Shown: positions 34,651 to 47,504 of the stretch, one piece after another
Layout of the letters: every line of letters starts with the position of its first letter
Position numbering within the stretch: position 1 is the first letter of the stretch
NCBI RefSeq assembly: GCF_051020975.1
Contig: NC_135046.1
Location: 3,844,001 to 3,908,000, forward strand
DNA length: 64,000 nt
Direction: 5' to 3'
Origin: Osmia lignaria lignaria
Taxonomy: Eukaryota; Arthropoda; Insecta; Hymenoptera; Megachilidae
Program-made: the position numbers and the translations under genes
The notes under the pieces: model-generated
Databases searched by the model: none
Told to the model about the DNA's origin: nothing
The model's input: only the letters and a program-made list of their open reading frames with translations

Positions 34651-37139
34651 GCCGTCGGTACGTTTTCACGTAACCTCGACGAGCTCGTTCACCACCTTCC
34701 TCTTGCAATTTTCTCTTCTGATCTTTGCCCCTGTTCTCGCGTTACTCCTCGACCAAGCCAGCCTCGTAGTCAATGGGGTCGCGGATGGTCACACACAGTC
34801 ACGATTCAACATGTTTCTCCCTCCGGTGACACTGTTAGCCCCGTGCAAAACCACGAGCACAACTACGACGACGACGACGACGACGACGACCACGGGGTGC
34901 CGACGACGTCCTAACCTCCGGTGGTGCAGCAATGATCAACCACTACTACTTGCTGGTGGTTGCCTCGCGCCCTCGACAGACCCTGCGCAAGCGCACCTTT
35001 ACTTCAATCAAATTCCGCATGCTCGAAATTCCGTCGTTACGGACGCGATACGCTCCGACCACCCCCTTCTGCATTGTTTTTATTACGATACTGGTAATTA
35101 AGCGATTCTGGTCACTTCGGTTACTCCGAATTGCTTCGCGTGATATTAGGATCTTAGAAATTTTGGGGTGGGACAAAATCTCGTATAGTTTGAAGAACGA
35201 TCAATCAGAAAATGGGGTAGTAATATCAAATTCATTTGATGCGCATTTACGCGCGACCTACCCCGTTACACGATGTGTTTTTTTACTATGCCGAAGGATC
35301 GAACGATTCCAATTGTTTGTGCGCTTCGAATTGCGCCAAATAACGGCAGGACCTTGGAGAATCTGGGCTAGGGTGAAATCTCAAGAAGATCGATGAGTTC
35401 GGAGATGACATGGCAGCATCGAAATTGAAAGAGCACTTTCATCACTTTTACGACGATCTCCGTTTCACGATATATTTTTAGTCCAATTACACGTTCTTAC
35501 TCTTACGTTGCATCTACGCTTAGAAGTAAAAATCATCTTGAGAAACTTCCCAGGTAGAGAAGTTTGAAGATTTCAAGGTTCCCGACAACTTTCAAATAAA
35601 GAAATTAAAAAATGTGAAATATCTAATATTTCTCATATTTTCAGTAATGAATTGAATCACTATGAACGATTTCAAGAGTTCTCAAAACAATTATAATATT
35701 TCACCACTTTGAATGATATCCAGTATTGTTCGAAGCGTTTCGAGCATCGATTACGGGATGCTGTGAAAGAAATAAAGAACTTGTTCCAATGGAAAAGAAC
35801 AATCTGTTTAAATCTTGCCGTAATTTAGCTGAACGCGAAATTGAGAAAAGTAATTACGGTGACCTAGAATCGTGAACGTTCCTCGTGTGTTTCGAAACGT
35901 TTGATAGAAATCACGATAGAAATCGGATTCCCGATTGCATCGTATAAACAAGGCAAAATTGCTACCAGGTACAAAATTAACATGGCCAATGCGATTATTG
36001 TTAGCGATCGTTTACGAAGCATTTATCGGTTTTCCTATTTCCGTAACAATTGTCGCGATGCGTGAACGTGCGTCAATTAAAGTGAGAAAGCCTCGAGAGC
36101 TTGGAAACTCGTATATTTAGATGTACAATCCAACGCTCGATGGGTTTAAGTAAAAATAGTTCCGAGCAGCCGGTCATCTCCCACGTTACTTCCGGAGTAA
36201 TTTAACTCGTTAAAACACGACTCAATGAACTAGTTATTTCTTAGCCGCGATTTAAGTTGGAGAAGTACGTTCTAACGAGTGCAAGGAGACAATTGTTCTC
36301 TTTAACATTCGACACAAGTAGTTCATTTCGATCGATATTCAAGAATGAATGCCGTTCGAGCGTTAATCGACTAATTAAATAATATCGTTGTCAACGTAAA
36401 CTTTCGTCGACGTGAACAAACGCACACCGAGCCGGACCTATTTCATTCTGGTATCTATTTCCAGCAACGGGGCAGAAATAGATGCATTTACCACCCGACG
36501 AAGTCGTCGTGTGCGCTTGGCCGTGCTTCTACTAGAATTAGAAACTGTAACGCGTTAATCGAAGGTTAAGGATATCGAGGATTTTTGATAAATCGGAACC
36601 GACTCGTGAGACTTCGAGCCTAGACGAAGTCGTACGGTCGATTGGATGGATACGCGACTGGCAACTGATCAACGGTCAAATATTTCCTCTGACAATTCTC
36701 ACGGGCAGAAGCGAGAAAATACACTTTGTCATTGGGACGAAGTCGCGTGAATATGTTCGTTTCGGAACGAGGATTTCGCAATTTTGCAAAACTCGCTGCC
36801 AGAATACACTGACAAGTCCGTGGAGAATCGTAAACGCGAACGGAGATGTACTTATTATCGTTGGATCGATCTGCACGATCGAATAACGTTGCACTTCTGG
36901 GTCAAAATGCTTGAGACGGGTTCGTAATCAACACGTTGATTGCCATAGTAAAAATAGTCGTGTATATAAAAAAAGTAACATTACTTTTGCAATGTACATG
37001 TGTACGTTTCAAGAGATACATTAAGAATTCAATGTTTTAATCTTTATTATTCAATTGGCAATTTAATTATGGTGGTCATTTAGAATCTTCTTTCCTTTTT
37101 AATTACTTGATTTAATTAAAACATGGTAATCAACGCGTT
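34651..37139. other. RyR 5' flank / leader
   Basis: DNA immediately upstream of the RyR start codon on the minus strand. The first few hundred bases should be 5'UTR. A CGT trinucleotide repeat (minus-strand sense) sits at 34865-34888. No coding exon is recognised. A plus-strand open frame across 34544-35101 is the complement of leader and exon 1, not a gene. Confidence 0.45.
34865..34888. repeat. Trinucleotide repeat (ACG)8
   Basis: Eight ACG units about 215 bp upstream of the RyR start codon, probably in the transcribed leader as CGU repeats. Confidence 0.9.
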
Positions 37140-37740
37140 AACTACCACAAACTTTCGAGAAACCTCCCTGCAGAGCGTATCGCGCCCACCCGTACGCTCG
37201 AACGCGCACACACACTCTCGCGTACGTATCGTATGCAAATGCATCGAGGTCGATTGGTCTCCCGAGTGTCCGCAATGCAACCGGTAACACACACTGCATT
37301 ACCTTCGAACTTCACAAGTTTTCAGTCACTTCTTTGCTTCACTATCTTGTGACCAGAAAAAAAAAATCGTGTCGAAGGAAACGAACTGGATTTGAAATTC
37401 ACCTCGTATAGAAAAAGAAACTTTTCTTCACTGCGCGTACACGTTGCACACACTCTTCGAATTTGATTTACGGGATCGAGTTGGATCGAACGAGAGGGGT
37501 CGTATCAGCCCTTCGGGGTGGCTGGATCCTCCGGTTCTTCGTCGACGGTCGGGCCCCTCCGACGAAAGTCGTATCGAGGCTCGAGCGGTTCTGAGCGGAA
37601 TGGAACGAGCGAGCGAGCGGCTCTACGCGGCTATTTTCAGCCTCGAGCCGAGCCCGCGTTGGCTCTCCTCACGCGACCAGTCGCTTTTTCTCCGCGATGT
37701 ACGCAAAACGCGTCGTTAATGTACCCTCGCGGAATTGTCA
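37140..37740 (-). promoter_or_regulatory. CpG-rich candidate RyR promoter
   Basis: A sharp rise in GC and CpG against an AT-rich background, densest at 37480-37690, with repeated CGAGCGAG-like words and many TCGA/CGCG sites. It is 2.5-3 kb upstream of the RyR start codon. No other gene start is recognised nearby, so RyR is the likely target. No TATA box is evident. The direction is inferred. Confidence 0.35.
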
Positions 37741-38482
37741 GAAAGTGACAGAACGATTTCAGAACGTAGAGAATTTCACTCCGTAAGGGGGTTAAAATCA
37801 CCCTTCGATGGAATGTAATATCATTTGGAATAACGTTATACACCCAAGTAGTAGATCTTTTAATTACCTATGCAGTTATTTATTTTGCAAAATAAATCCT
37901 TTGCGTCAGAGTGTATAATACAAACGGGGGATGATGTAGATTTTCCTAGAAAGTTGATTTGCCTGCTCAAGACATTGAATATTCTCACAATTGGGTCAAA
38001 GTTGAAACGGGAAGCTAATGAGAATCTGAGTAGCGATGGATATTCGAAACTGCCATTTGCTAGTGTTTAAGTAGTTCAAGCACACTCGAGCCCTTAATCT
38101 TTTTCAATTTTATTTGAAAATTCTGATAGAGGTTCATTTATTTGTTTAATTTCTTTGTATCGAACAAATGGGCACAAGCTGAAGTTACATTCTCAGGTTT
38201 CATCGAACATGGTTTATAGCTTCATTATTCGCCCGCTGCTACTACCGTTTGCCAAATTCTTCTATGCCAGGTTGCAAATTTAGTTGAAGCATTCAAGGAA
38301 AACCAGTAGTGGTCGCCCGCGACATTTTCCGAGAGGCAATCCTTCGCGATACACCACCGACGGAGTGTAAGCTCTTCCCTGGCATAATAATAACCTTTTC
38401 CTATTTTAATTCCTACCACTGAAAGCGCTGTGGTGGAAAACCAGTCGTAGTTGGTATAACAGGATGTGACACGAAAGTGGTA

Positions 38483-38502
38483 AGGGTGCTCTACAGCACC
38501 CT
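38483..38502. repeat. Short perfect hairpin
   Basis: AGGGTGCT, loop CTAC, AGCACCCT: an 8-bp perfect stem. Pairing does not continue outwards enough for a microRNA precursor. Confidence 0.8.
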
Positions 38503-41500
38503 AAGGGTGGGAAATTCTCGACTGCTGATATCTTGTATCTACAGGTAATAAAGCAGAATAAAATTCTTGAAACAAATTTGCGATTACGTTTACGCTAGAT
38601 TGCGGGTTAACGTAATGTTATATACTACTAATTAATTTTCTCTGCAAACCTATTTCATTATTTCTGTTACGGTAATTACTTGATTCCTACGGAAATTCAA
38701 ATATCATCAATAAGAATTCCTTGCAAATGAAATTTAATATGATAAATTCTACAGAGAAGGGGAACGAGCTGTATTAACGCGTATTTCTATAATACAAATT
38801 TCGTGTGAAATGAAATTTATTAAAACGGTGCGAGCTATTCTCCCCAGTATTGTACTGGAAAATGAATTCGATTGTTTCTCCATTTTGTTCTGTTTAATCA
38901 AAGTATTCCGGAATTATAAGCATGCCTTATTTTTGAGCTTTATTAAATCATAAAGCATCATACTGAAATGAACGACAAAACGTAAACACGAGTCTCTAAC
39001 AATGGCGCACGTTTGAGTGAATCGGTATTTGGAGGGTAAAAATTGCAGCTTAAACGAAAGAAATTCGAAATTTCGTTGACTCAAAATAGCACAGTTCAAT
39101 CGTAAAAGATCCTTGACAAATGGATGGCCTTAGAGTCCTCGGTCTTCTGCGACTCCGGCAATAATCCAGGCGTCAAACCCGAGGAATTATTGACTTTATC
39201 TGTTCCAAATCCGTCCACATACCCTTCTTCGTAACGCGTAGCAGCAGATACACGGTGGCTTTTTTATCGAATATGGCAAACTTACGTAGACAATAAATCG
39301 TCTTAACCTGACCCGAGTGATCCCTTTATTGCCGGGCCTTTTCGAAACGAGGGAAGGACGGTCGGCTCACTCTTTCCTTCTTCTTCGCGCAAATAAATTT
39401 GCACGATCGTTCCAACCTGTACGCGGTGGATTCTGCCCGGGGAACGTAATTTATTTTCACCCGTCTGCACCGAAGGCAATTGCATCATTTATATACGAAC
39501 GCGAACAGCTAAGGGTAGAAATTTGAAATTAAAACCTCGCTTCTTTTATACTCGATCGCTGAAAATATTCCGCTGCATCGTATCCAGTTGGACGATATCA
39601 AATTTTTCTCATTCTAACGCTGTACAAAAATCGTCGAATGGTAAGCAGAAAAATTTGGGACACCGTGTCGGCCCATAAAGTTTAAAGCATACGTAATACA
39701 TTTTTTTGATGTTTGAATTTTTTGTACATATTTACGAAATGTTCTATATTTTTCCTTTCTTGCTTTCGAGAGCTTTTCTAAATAGCTTTCACATTCTGTT
39801 TACAGAGTTTTTGTACGTTTGCGTTAGTGTTTCCGGACGGAAATACGTAGATGTAGGCTAGGCTTAAAAAAATAATGATATATCCGCATGCTACTGTGCC
39901 TCGACTAAAATTAAACATTTCAATTTTTCGAAGAACGATTTTCGTACGATCAGTAGCCCACAAAGGGTGAAACAAGGATTGTAATATCTGATTCGAACCG
40001 TACGAGTGTTCTTTATACCGATAGTCGCTTAAACAACCCTCTGATTTTCCCTTATGAATAAAGTATTCCTCATCGGCGTCTCACGGTAACGCCACCCTCC
40101 ACCGCGGTTCATTAATTGCGCCTGGTGAGCGAAGAAAACCGGACGGTCGGCGTGACCCGATAAAAATGGAAATGAATAGACGAGAAACGTATAAATTGTG
40201 CAATTCACTTTGCCGTGATGTACGCGACCGCACGAAACTATCGTTGTGTATTTCCATGTTTTTTTGCTAAATTAATATTCTGCAAGCAACGCGCCAAGTG
40301 TTTACCCCTCGTGAAAGTTAATATTCAAACGCGTTATTGTTAACGATCCCACTGCACTATTTACGCTGAAACGAACATACAGAACAAAAAATAAAAGTAG
40401 CTGAGGGAAAAAAAATGAAATTTACAGTCATCACAGGGAGTTCTATGCGTTTCACTCGCCCGGAACGAATCATTGTTTCCGAACTGGTTAAAACGCGTAC
40501 AGAATTGTTTATAAAACAATTCGACGTTGTGATATCGCATCATCGGAATTGTGGTTCAAATTTTCGAATAAAATATTCTTTGATCAAATAATACGATGAT
40601 GACTCGAATAATTGCGATTTATGCAGGGGATAATCGTAGGATTTAATGCTGCACCTTCAACATCAGTTGCTCTTGAAATTTCTCTTACACGTTTCGGTTT
40701 CGTTTTCCTACGTTTGTTTTCTACGTTTGTATTCAGAAATGTATTTTGAAACTTTCTAACCAGTTTTGGCATCGTGTCTCCAGTTTTAAATCTCTCGAGA
40801 CAAAGGTTGAGTGAATGGAAATTTATTTTAGAAGCGCAAAACGAAGCAGAAGTATATGTATTCATCTTACTAATAAATTTCGTATTCGATTAGAATTCAA
40901 TTAGAAATCCTGTCGGGGGAGGTTCGGGCTGTCGCGAGCAGTGGAATCGCGCAGGGTAACAATGAAACGAAGGAAACTTTGGGGGGGAAAAATTTCTTTG
41001 ACCCGGTAGTTCGACACGTAGCCCGTAACCGGCAAGCCACGAATCAAATTTGCCCAATCTGTGCTGAACTTTTGACCCGGTGGAATAATGTTCGCATGAT
41101 TTCTGTGCGTCCGTAAATGAAGTGGCAAGCGGACTTTGTCGGGCAACCGGAGAAAATAGAATCGTAGCTGGCAACTGCTAACTGAAACACAAAGTTAATC
41201 TCGGACTCGTCAACCGCACGGGATTAGCATATAAATTTGTCAAAATGCTTTTGTCTATGCGCTTGGGTTATGATTCCAACCGATTATTTCTCTTTGTTAC
41301 ATTCGTCGTTAGATCTGTACAATTACATGTGACTTCAGTTGCATATGGAAAGTTTTCTTATGAATAGAAACAAGCAGGATAATAACTAATTTATCGTGTT
41401 TCGCGATAAAGCATGACGAAAATGAGCTGTTCAACCAGAGGCTACCTATCATCGAATATATTGCACGAATTCAAACCCGCGACTGAAACGCGGCTCAGTC

Positions 41501-44500
41501 CCCCCGAATGAAATGTTAATCATCTTGTTACATGGAAATGGAAACACCATTATCTTCAGGGGATTCGCGGAGCAGTTTTATCGTTGTCGTTGACGCGCAA
41601 CGCATTCGATCCAACAGACGTAGACACGATAATTTACGAGCATGTTACCCATCGTACAATGGATCGTACTTATGTTGTGACAGCTACTTAATACCAGCCT
41701 TACCGATAGGCTAGAAATTTCGTTACACCAGATGGCAGACATCCTGAAGCCCTTAGGCCACACGTAGACACGACGAATTGAATTATTTAACTACGGTTTC
41801 CAACGCCGGCCGCAAGCCTAATTACGAATAGAGGTGAGTTTAGAAACTGCCAGACGGCTGCAAGTCCAATTAAATTGTTATTCGTCTCTTCGCTTCCGTC
41901 ACTTCCGGCTGGACCAGGCTTATAGCTTCCTGAGAATAGCTATTGGAACGCAATGATGCAAACTTGATAAGTGCGATTCCATTATCATCCCTGACGTAAA
42001 GAAAAAGTTTAAGGAGGCAAGAGAAGGAGAAGGGAGATGCTTGAGAAAGCTCGCGAGATCTCCTTAGATTCACGAAGTATTTTTAAATCGTCGGTGTTTG
42101 TTTCGCAAGCAACGAAACGGCGCGTCGTGCATCGAAATGCACGATAGCCATCGACGATGTCTAAGATACCGAGGAATTCTTCTTTCGGGTCGATCGTGAC
42201 TCGTCCACTCGACGTTGATCCATTTGCTTCCCAGCTAAAAGCTTCCTGGCCAATCGTAGGTCGAGCGAAACAGAAACGAGTACTGGCACTATGTTAAACC
42301 GAGAATTGTGAAAATTGTTTACCCGGGCCGCGGTAAATTTTCTCGAAACTGCAAGACAGTGGCGGATAAACGAATGCTTGAACGCTTTTAAAATTCCTTG
42401 ATAAACAGCCTCGTAAACACTTGCATGGAAATTGTTGTCAGTTTTCTACTGCTGTCGCTGCAATTGTTCGAAGGGATCGTACTCGCCCGACAAATCTCTA
42501 ATGCCTTAAGAATTTATTCATGGATGATTAAATTTACAAATGTCATTTACATTTGAATTTATAATTTTTATACCGTATACTGTTTAATTCTTTTATCTTG
42601 TATCAGTTCCAAAATTAAAGTTGGAAATGATAACCGTAATAAAAATTTATTTATCAACCATTGCATATTGAGTAATACTACTATAAACACAGGAGAAATT
42701 GAACTGATTTTCGTGTACGATGGAGTTTTAATCGGTGAACTTCCATTTCAAAATCGACGTTGGAGCAAAAATGAACGCGGAAAAACGAATAATCTGGGTG
42801 GATTTCGAAAGTTCAATTTTCCAGAGGGGACTGCACCTGTAACGGCAAATCCGTCTGACCTTTTTGTTTCGATTCCATGGGAACTACAATTCAACCCCCG
42901 TCACTGAATATTCATGCGGTTTTATTAACCGCGATTTAAACATCGCTTTCCCTCCAAACGCCCTTTATCTTCTTAGATCTCTCCGCTTTCGTTCCCTCAA
43001 TGCCAGTTTGCGTCCGTCCATAGGATCTTGCCACGAAATTAAATTTTATCCGCACCCGATTCACCGATTCCTTTTTTCTATTAATCATTGTTAATCACTT
43101 TGAATTAAAACGTGTTCGTGTTAAATGTTCTTTGATCCGTCCTGTTTGTTTCCATCGAAAGCGTTGCTATTAAATTCGGTCGCGTTCGATGTTCCGAGGG
43201 AATTTCAGTCATAATTCGAGGCAAAATTTTCTGTAAGACGGCTTAAAAGTGGCCGTAGAAATTTATTGTACGACCAGAAAGAAATAGGGAGTACGGATAG
43301 AAAGGTTTCTAAGGGTGGACTGGGTGTCTTGGCACCGGTTTGCTCGTTCGATTGAATAATAAGAGTACTCTGCATGCCGCGTTCAAACTACTTTTGGCTT
43401 GGTTACATTTTCGATCGGGAACAATGCTAATTATTGCGCGTTTCAAAGTACAAATATTTTCACTTCAATTCACGCTACCGTGGGTTTAATTTAGACGAAC
43501 GATTGAAAACAACATAAGCCATCTCGTAATAGTAAATTAAAAGATTAAATTACAAGATGAATTATTAACGTATTTAATAAACAACGCGGTTATCGGGAGC
43601 TAACATATTAATACTAAACAAAGGAGTTCATTGCAATCAACGGGAGAATTGAATCATGTCGTAGAGAATTCTGAGAATCTGGAATGCTTTGTTTTCATCG
43701 AACGCTGTTGTGAATAATAATATTTGAGAGGATTGCGCTCAATTCGCAGTCTTGATTCTCTTCAACTCCAATTACTGTGTAAGAACGTGTTATCCCATGA
43801 ACGTAACCTATTTAATGAAACGATAGTGTTAACAAAGAAATTTCAAAAGGTACTTGCATAGAAAATGATACATTTACAAACTAAGGCCAAGAATTTACAC
43901 AAATATGGATGCGAAATCTGGAATTCGATTTTCTTTGCGGTACGTCATTTGTATTTACTTTCATTTGCACTTCCAATTCGATCTATTTAAAGAGAAACTT
44001 ACCCTACGATTACTCGTGCGCCTACATATGGCAGTATATGATGTTAATTACCCGTACGTTTCTAGAAAGTTGATATTTGGTGTTAGGAAATGAATAGATA
44101 TTAAATTACAAAGTTAATAAATGGCGTAAAACGTTGTTGACCTAATTGAACGTGGCGCGGGTTTACTTTTAATCGGAAAGCCCTCGAGCGAATAAAAATT
44201 TACAGCTGTTCAATCAATTCTCCTTATTGAATTCTCTTTTGAAATTTTTGGTCTTTATTTTCTGTTTTCAACAAATTTTGTGATTCAAACGAACGAATAA
44301 ACTTTATAATTAAACCGTGCACGCTAATGAAATTTAAACCACGCCAGATTAACGGAAAACATTCTTCATTTATCGAATGTACGTATGTGTTTTGTTAACG
44401 AACAAACAATTTATGTTATGCAGTTATGTATATTGTTTAAAGATTCATAAGAATTAAAACCTGATTGATAACAACGACGAAATTATTCGAAAATCGACAA

Positions 44501-45695
44501 AAGATAGGAACAAATGAAATGATATCCAACTGAGGTATAAATAGATTATTAAACGTTACTATACATCTACAGACGTGATCGATTCGCGCAGCTGACAAAT
44601 CCCAGGTAATTAACCTTTAATATCATCGTAAAAGTGGAACAATTCAACGACCAACACCTTGCTTCGTAATTTTCGAAATTATTACTTCAATCGTTTCGAT
44701 CGATTCATGGAAGGATCATTTCCATGAATAACATTTCGTGTGAACGTGCACGAGATTTAAACATACTTTGTCGTTTAATGAATCAACATCAAAATTGTCG
44801 ATCAAACTTGTCGAGCTTTCGTGCAGTTGATTTGTTTCGATAATATTTCGTGGTTCCCTTTGTCTATTCTTTTCTTCTCTGCGATCGAACAAAATGGTGT
44901 TACGTGTTTCGAGCGAGTCGATTCGAAATTTTCTTCTGTTGGGCTCGGTTAAACGTTGCTTCGTGTGATTCCATGACAAAAGGGAATAAGTAAAAGTTGT
45001 ACCAGCTAGTTCTTTTTCATCCCGGCAATCTATAGTTTTAATCCTTCGAGTATCGTAAAACCGAACGAAATTCTATCTCGTTCTCGTTCTTTTTCATCTG
45101 GTAACAACAACACTCGCGGCAGAAGAACACGCGGTTAGAACATTGGAATAAATTTCATGGTTTTTTCGTCGGTCGAGAAAGCTTTCCGACAAAGTTCGAC
45201 CCAGATTGTTCGACAGTAAAGAAATCTTGTCCGGACGAAGAGAAAGAGGATTCGAGGGGGAATTTCGCGTTGTCTCAAAAATGAAATCGTTCGCTTTACT
45301 TAAAGCAAAAGGTGGAATGGGTGGGGAGGCAGAGAGTGGATAGGGAAAAGATCGAAAAGTTGGCGAAAGTAGATTTTCTGCTTTGGTCATTTGCAAAGCG
45401 AAAGCTTCGAGCGGTGGGTTAACTGGCCGAGTTCTGAAACGACGATGTCCGTTGCGCCCGCGGTACTTAACCCTCGGGCCATTGTAGTCAAAGCGGAATT
45501 TTCGTGCAGACACCAGTTTCTACGTTTCCAGTGTGCCAAGGCTGATGCCACGAAACCCGGCCAGGCTGCATACACTACGTTTTCAATTCGCTCTGATGCT
45601 CCTTCTCCACGAATAATCTCACGGACCTGCCCTAATTTTTGCTTACCCCACTGTTGCTACGCGTTCACATCCTCGAGTACCAACGAAACCTGCTA

Positions 45696-45715
45696 TTTTT
45701 TTTTTTTTTTTTTTT
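45696..45715. repeat. T20 homopolymer
   Basis: Twenty consecutive T on the plus strand. It could be the tail of a minus-strand retrotransposed copy, but no element body is recognisable on its right. Confidence 0.9.
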
Positions 45716-47488
45716 CATGACTCGAACCGAAATGAATGTAGGCGCCTAATCCTGGAGAAGTTAGGAAACATTTTCTTTTTCATTTTTTATTTAAATAAGC
45801 ACGATTCGATCTACATTATTTTTACCATAATTTTACGTCATCGTTCACCTTTCAAAATCAAACCATTTGGTATTCAATAACGCACAATTTCTCTGGGAAC
45901 TGCGTAGATTCAGATAGGAAAATGTAAGTAGCGAAGAGGCGAGGATGATGCATGATGGTGGAAATGTACTGAAAGTAGGTTAATGAAGTAACAACATTAC
46001 AGTTGATTTAACCATTCGTTCGTTATCGATCAAACAGTCTCGCGAAATTTTCTCTGTTCTTCGAACGCTCAAAGGCGATATAAACATTTCGTGTTGTATC
46101 ACGAGACAATCTTTTCGAAGATGAATGACATTTTTCCGATCTACTCGACGATTCAATTTCACAAGGTAACAAGTTACATATACAGACTTGTGTACTTTCG
46201 AACGCAAGCAAAGTTTTCGAAAGTCGCGAGTTTCAGGATCGACCACCGCAAATATATTCCGTGATGTTTTACGTTTCGAAATACGCTGTTTGTTCAATAC
46301 AAATTTCAAATCATTGAAATTTCAAATCAGCAAATGTTGCTCTGTTACCGCTCCATTTATTTTCGTTGGTCTCCATTGTAATCAATGAACGAGCATAAAC
46401 ATTTGTTTCAGTTATAAGCGCATCATTGTGGAACGTTCATTGCTAGATGTAAAGTCGACGCGCGACGTTCCGACAAAAAAATCGAATCGTTCGGCGAAAA
46501 TGTGATAGTAGCAATCGTGAAAATTGTTTATCGATCGTGAATGGTTAAAACGAAATGGTCTATGGAATTAATTGAATCTAGTGGTTGGTCTAGAAATTTT
46601 CGTGACTACTACTTTGTCAGTGAAATGGTCTGAGTTTTTTCCGGTCAAAGGGTCACTCGAGCCTTTAACGGCGATGTAAACTTACGTATTACGACATGTT
46701 AAATCGTAAATTCATTTACGATCCGGAATCGCGTAACCGTGGATATTGAAAAGGAACCGAGCAGCATATTATCCGGTTGCTTTTACGACAGAACGAACAC
46801 GACCAACTAGTATAGTTCATCGCTAAGCTCTCGTGCGTGATTAAAACGTACCGAAGTGATCCTATGCGACTGCTTCGCATCACTGAGAAAGGCTGCGACT
46901 CATTAGCGAAACGCATTTGCTAAAAAGAGGGACAGCAGGGAAAAAAGCAAGAATAATCTTACTTGGACAGTGCTCTTTTTTTAACGTTCATCTCCGGGTC
47001 GTCTGTAATTCAGAACTTGCGAACGTTGTTCCACTGATGTTCCCGTTAATTGAAGGAGAGGTAATAACGCGCGTGCGAGTTAATTTACGCGTTCGCCGAA
47101 CGTGGAATTACAAGCAGCGTTTTGTGTAATTAACGTACAAATCCACGGGAATAAGGTTGAATATTAACACGACAAGTGAATTGCTGGAAGAATGGAATTG
47201 AAGCGGGTGAAAAGACAAAAGAAATTTTCCACTTTGTGCTGTGTTTAATATTTGACAAGAACGTGTGAGCTTTTCCATTGAAATTCTTCATTGCCAGAAG
47301 AGAATATCAGTTTTAATTTTAATCTTTTTAGTCCAAATTATTTTGTATTAATAAAGAAACTAATTGTCTACTTAACGTTTAAAACGAACGTTAAAGGATC
47401 CCTGGTATCCCTATGGGCTGTTAATTCAGAATAATAAATGCTCAGAGTGGTATCGCGATAGGGTGGCTGCGAGTAAATAGAGGACCGC

Positions 47489-47504
47489 AAAGGGTTAACC
47501 CTTT
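47489..47504. repeat. Perfect 16-bp palindrome AAAGGGTTAACCCTTT
   Basis: CCCTTT words face away from a central TTAA on both sides. TTAA flanked by CCCTTTG-like ends is typical of piggyBac-type MITEs. No full element could be delimited. Confidence 0.7.

Noticed and set aside
34544..35101. 185-codon plus-strand frame with a threonine run
   Set aside because: It is the complement of RyR exon 1 and leader. The Thr run is the ACG repeat, and no domain is present.
38483..38502. Hairpin as a microRNA precursor
   Set aside because: Pairing stops at 8 bp; there is no extended stem of about 22 nt.
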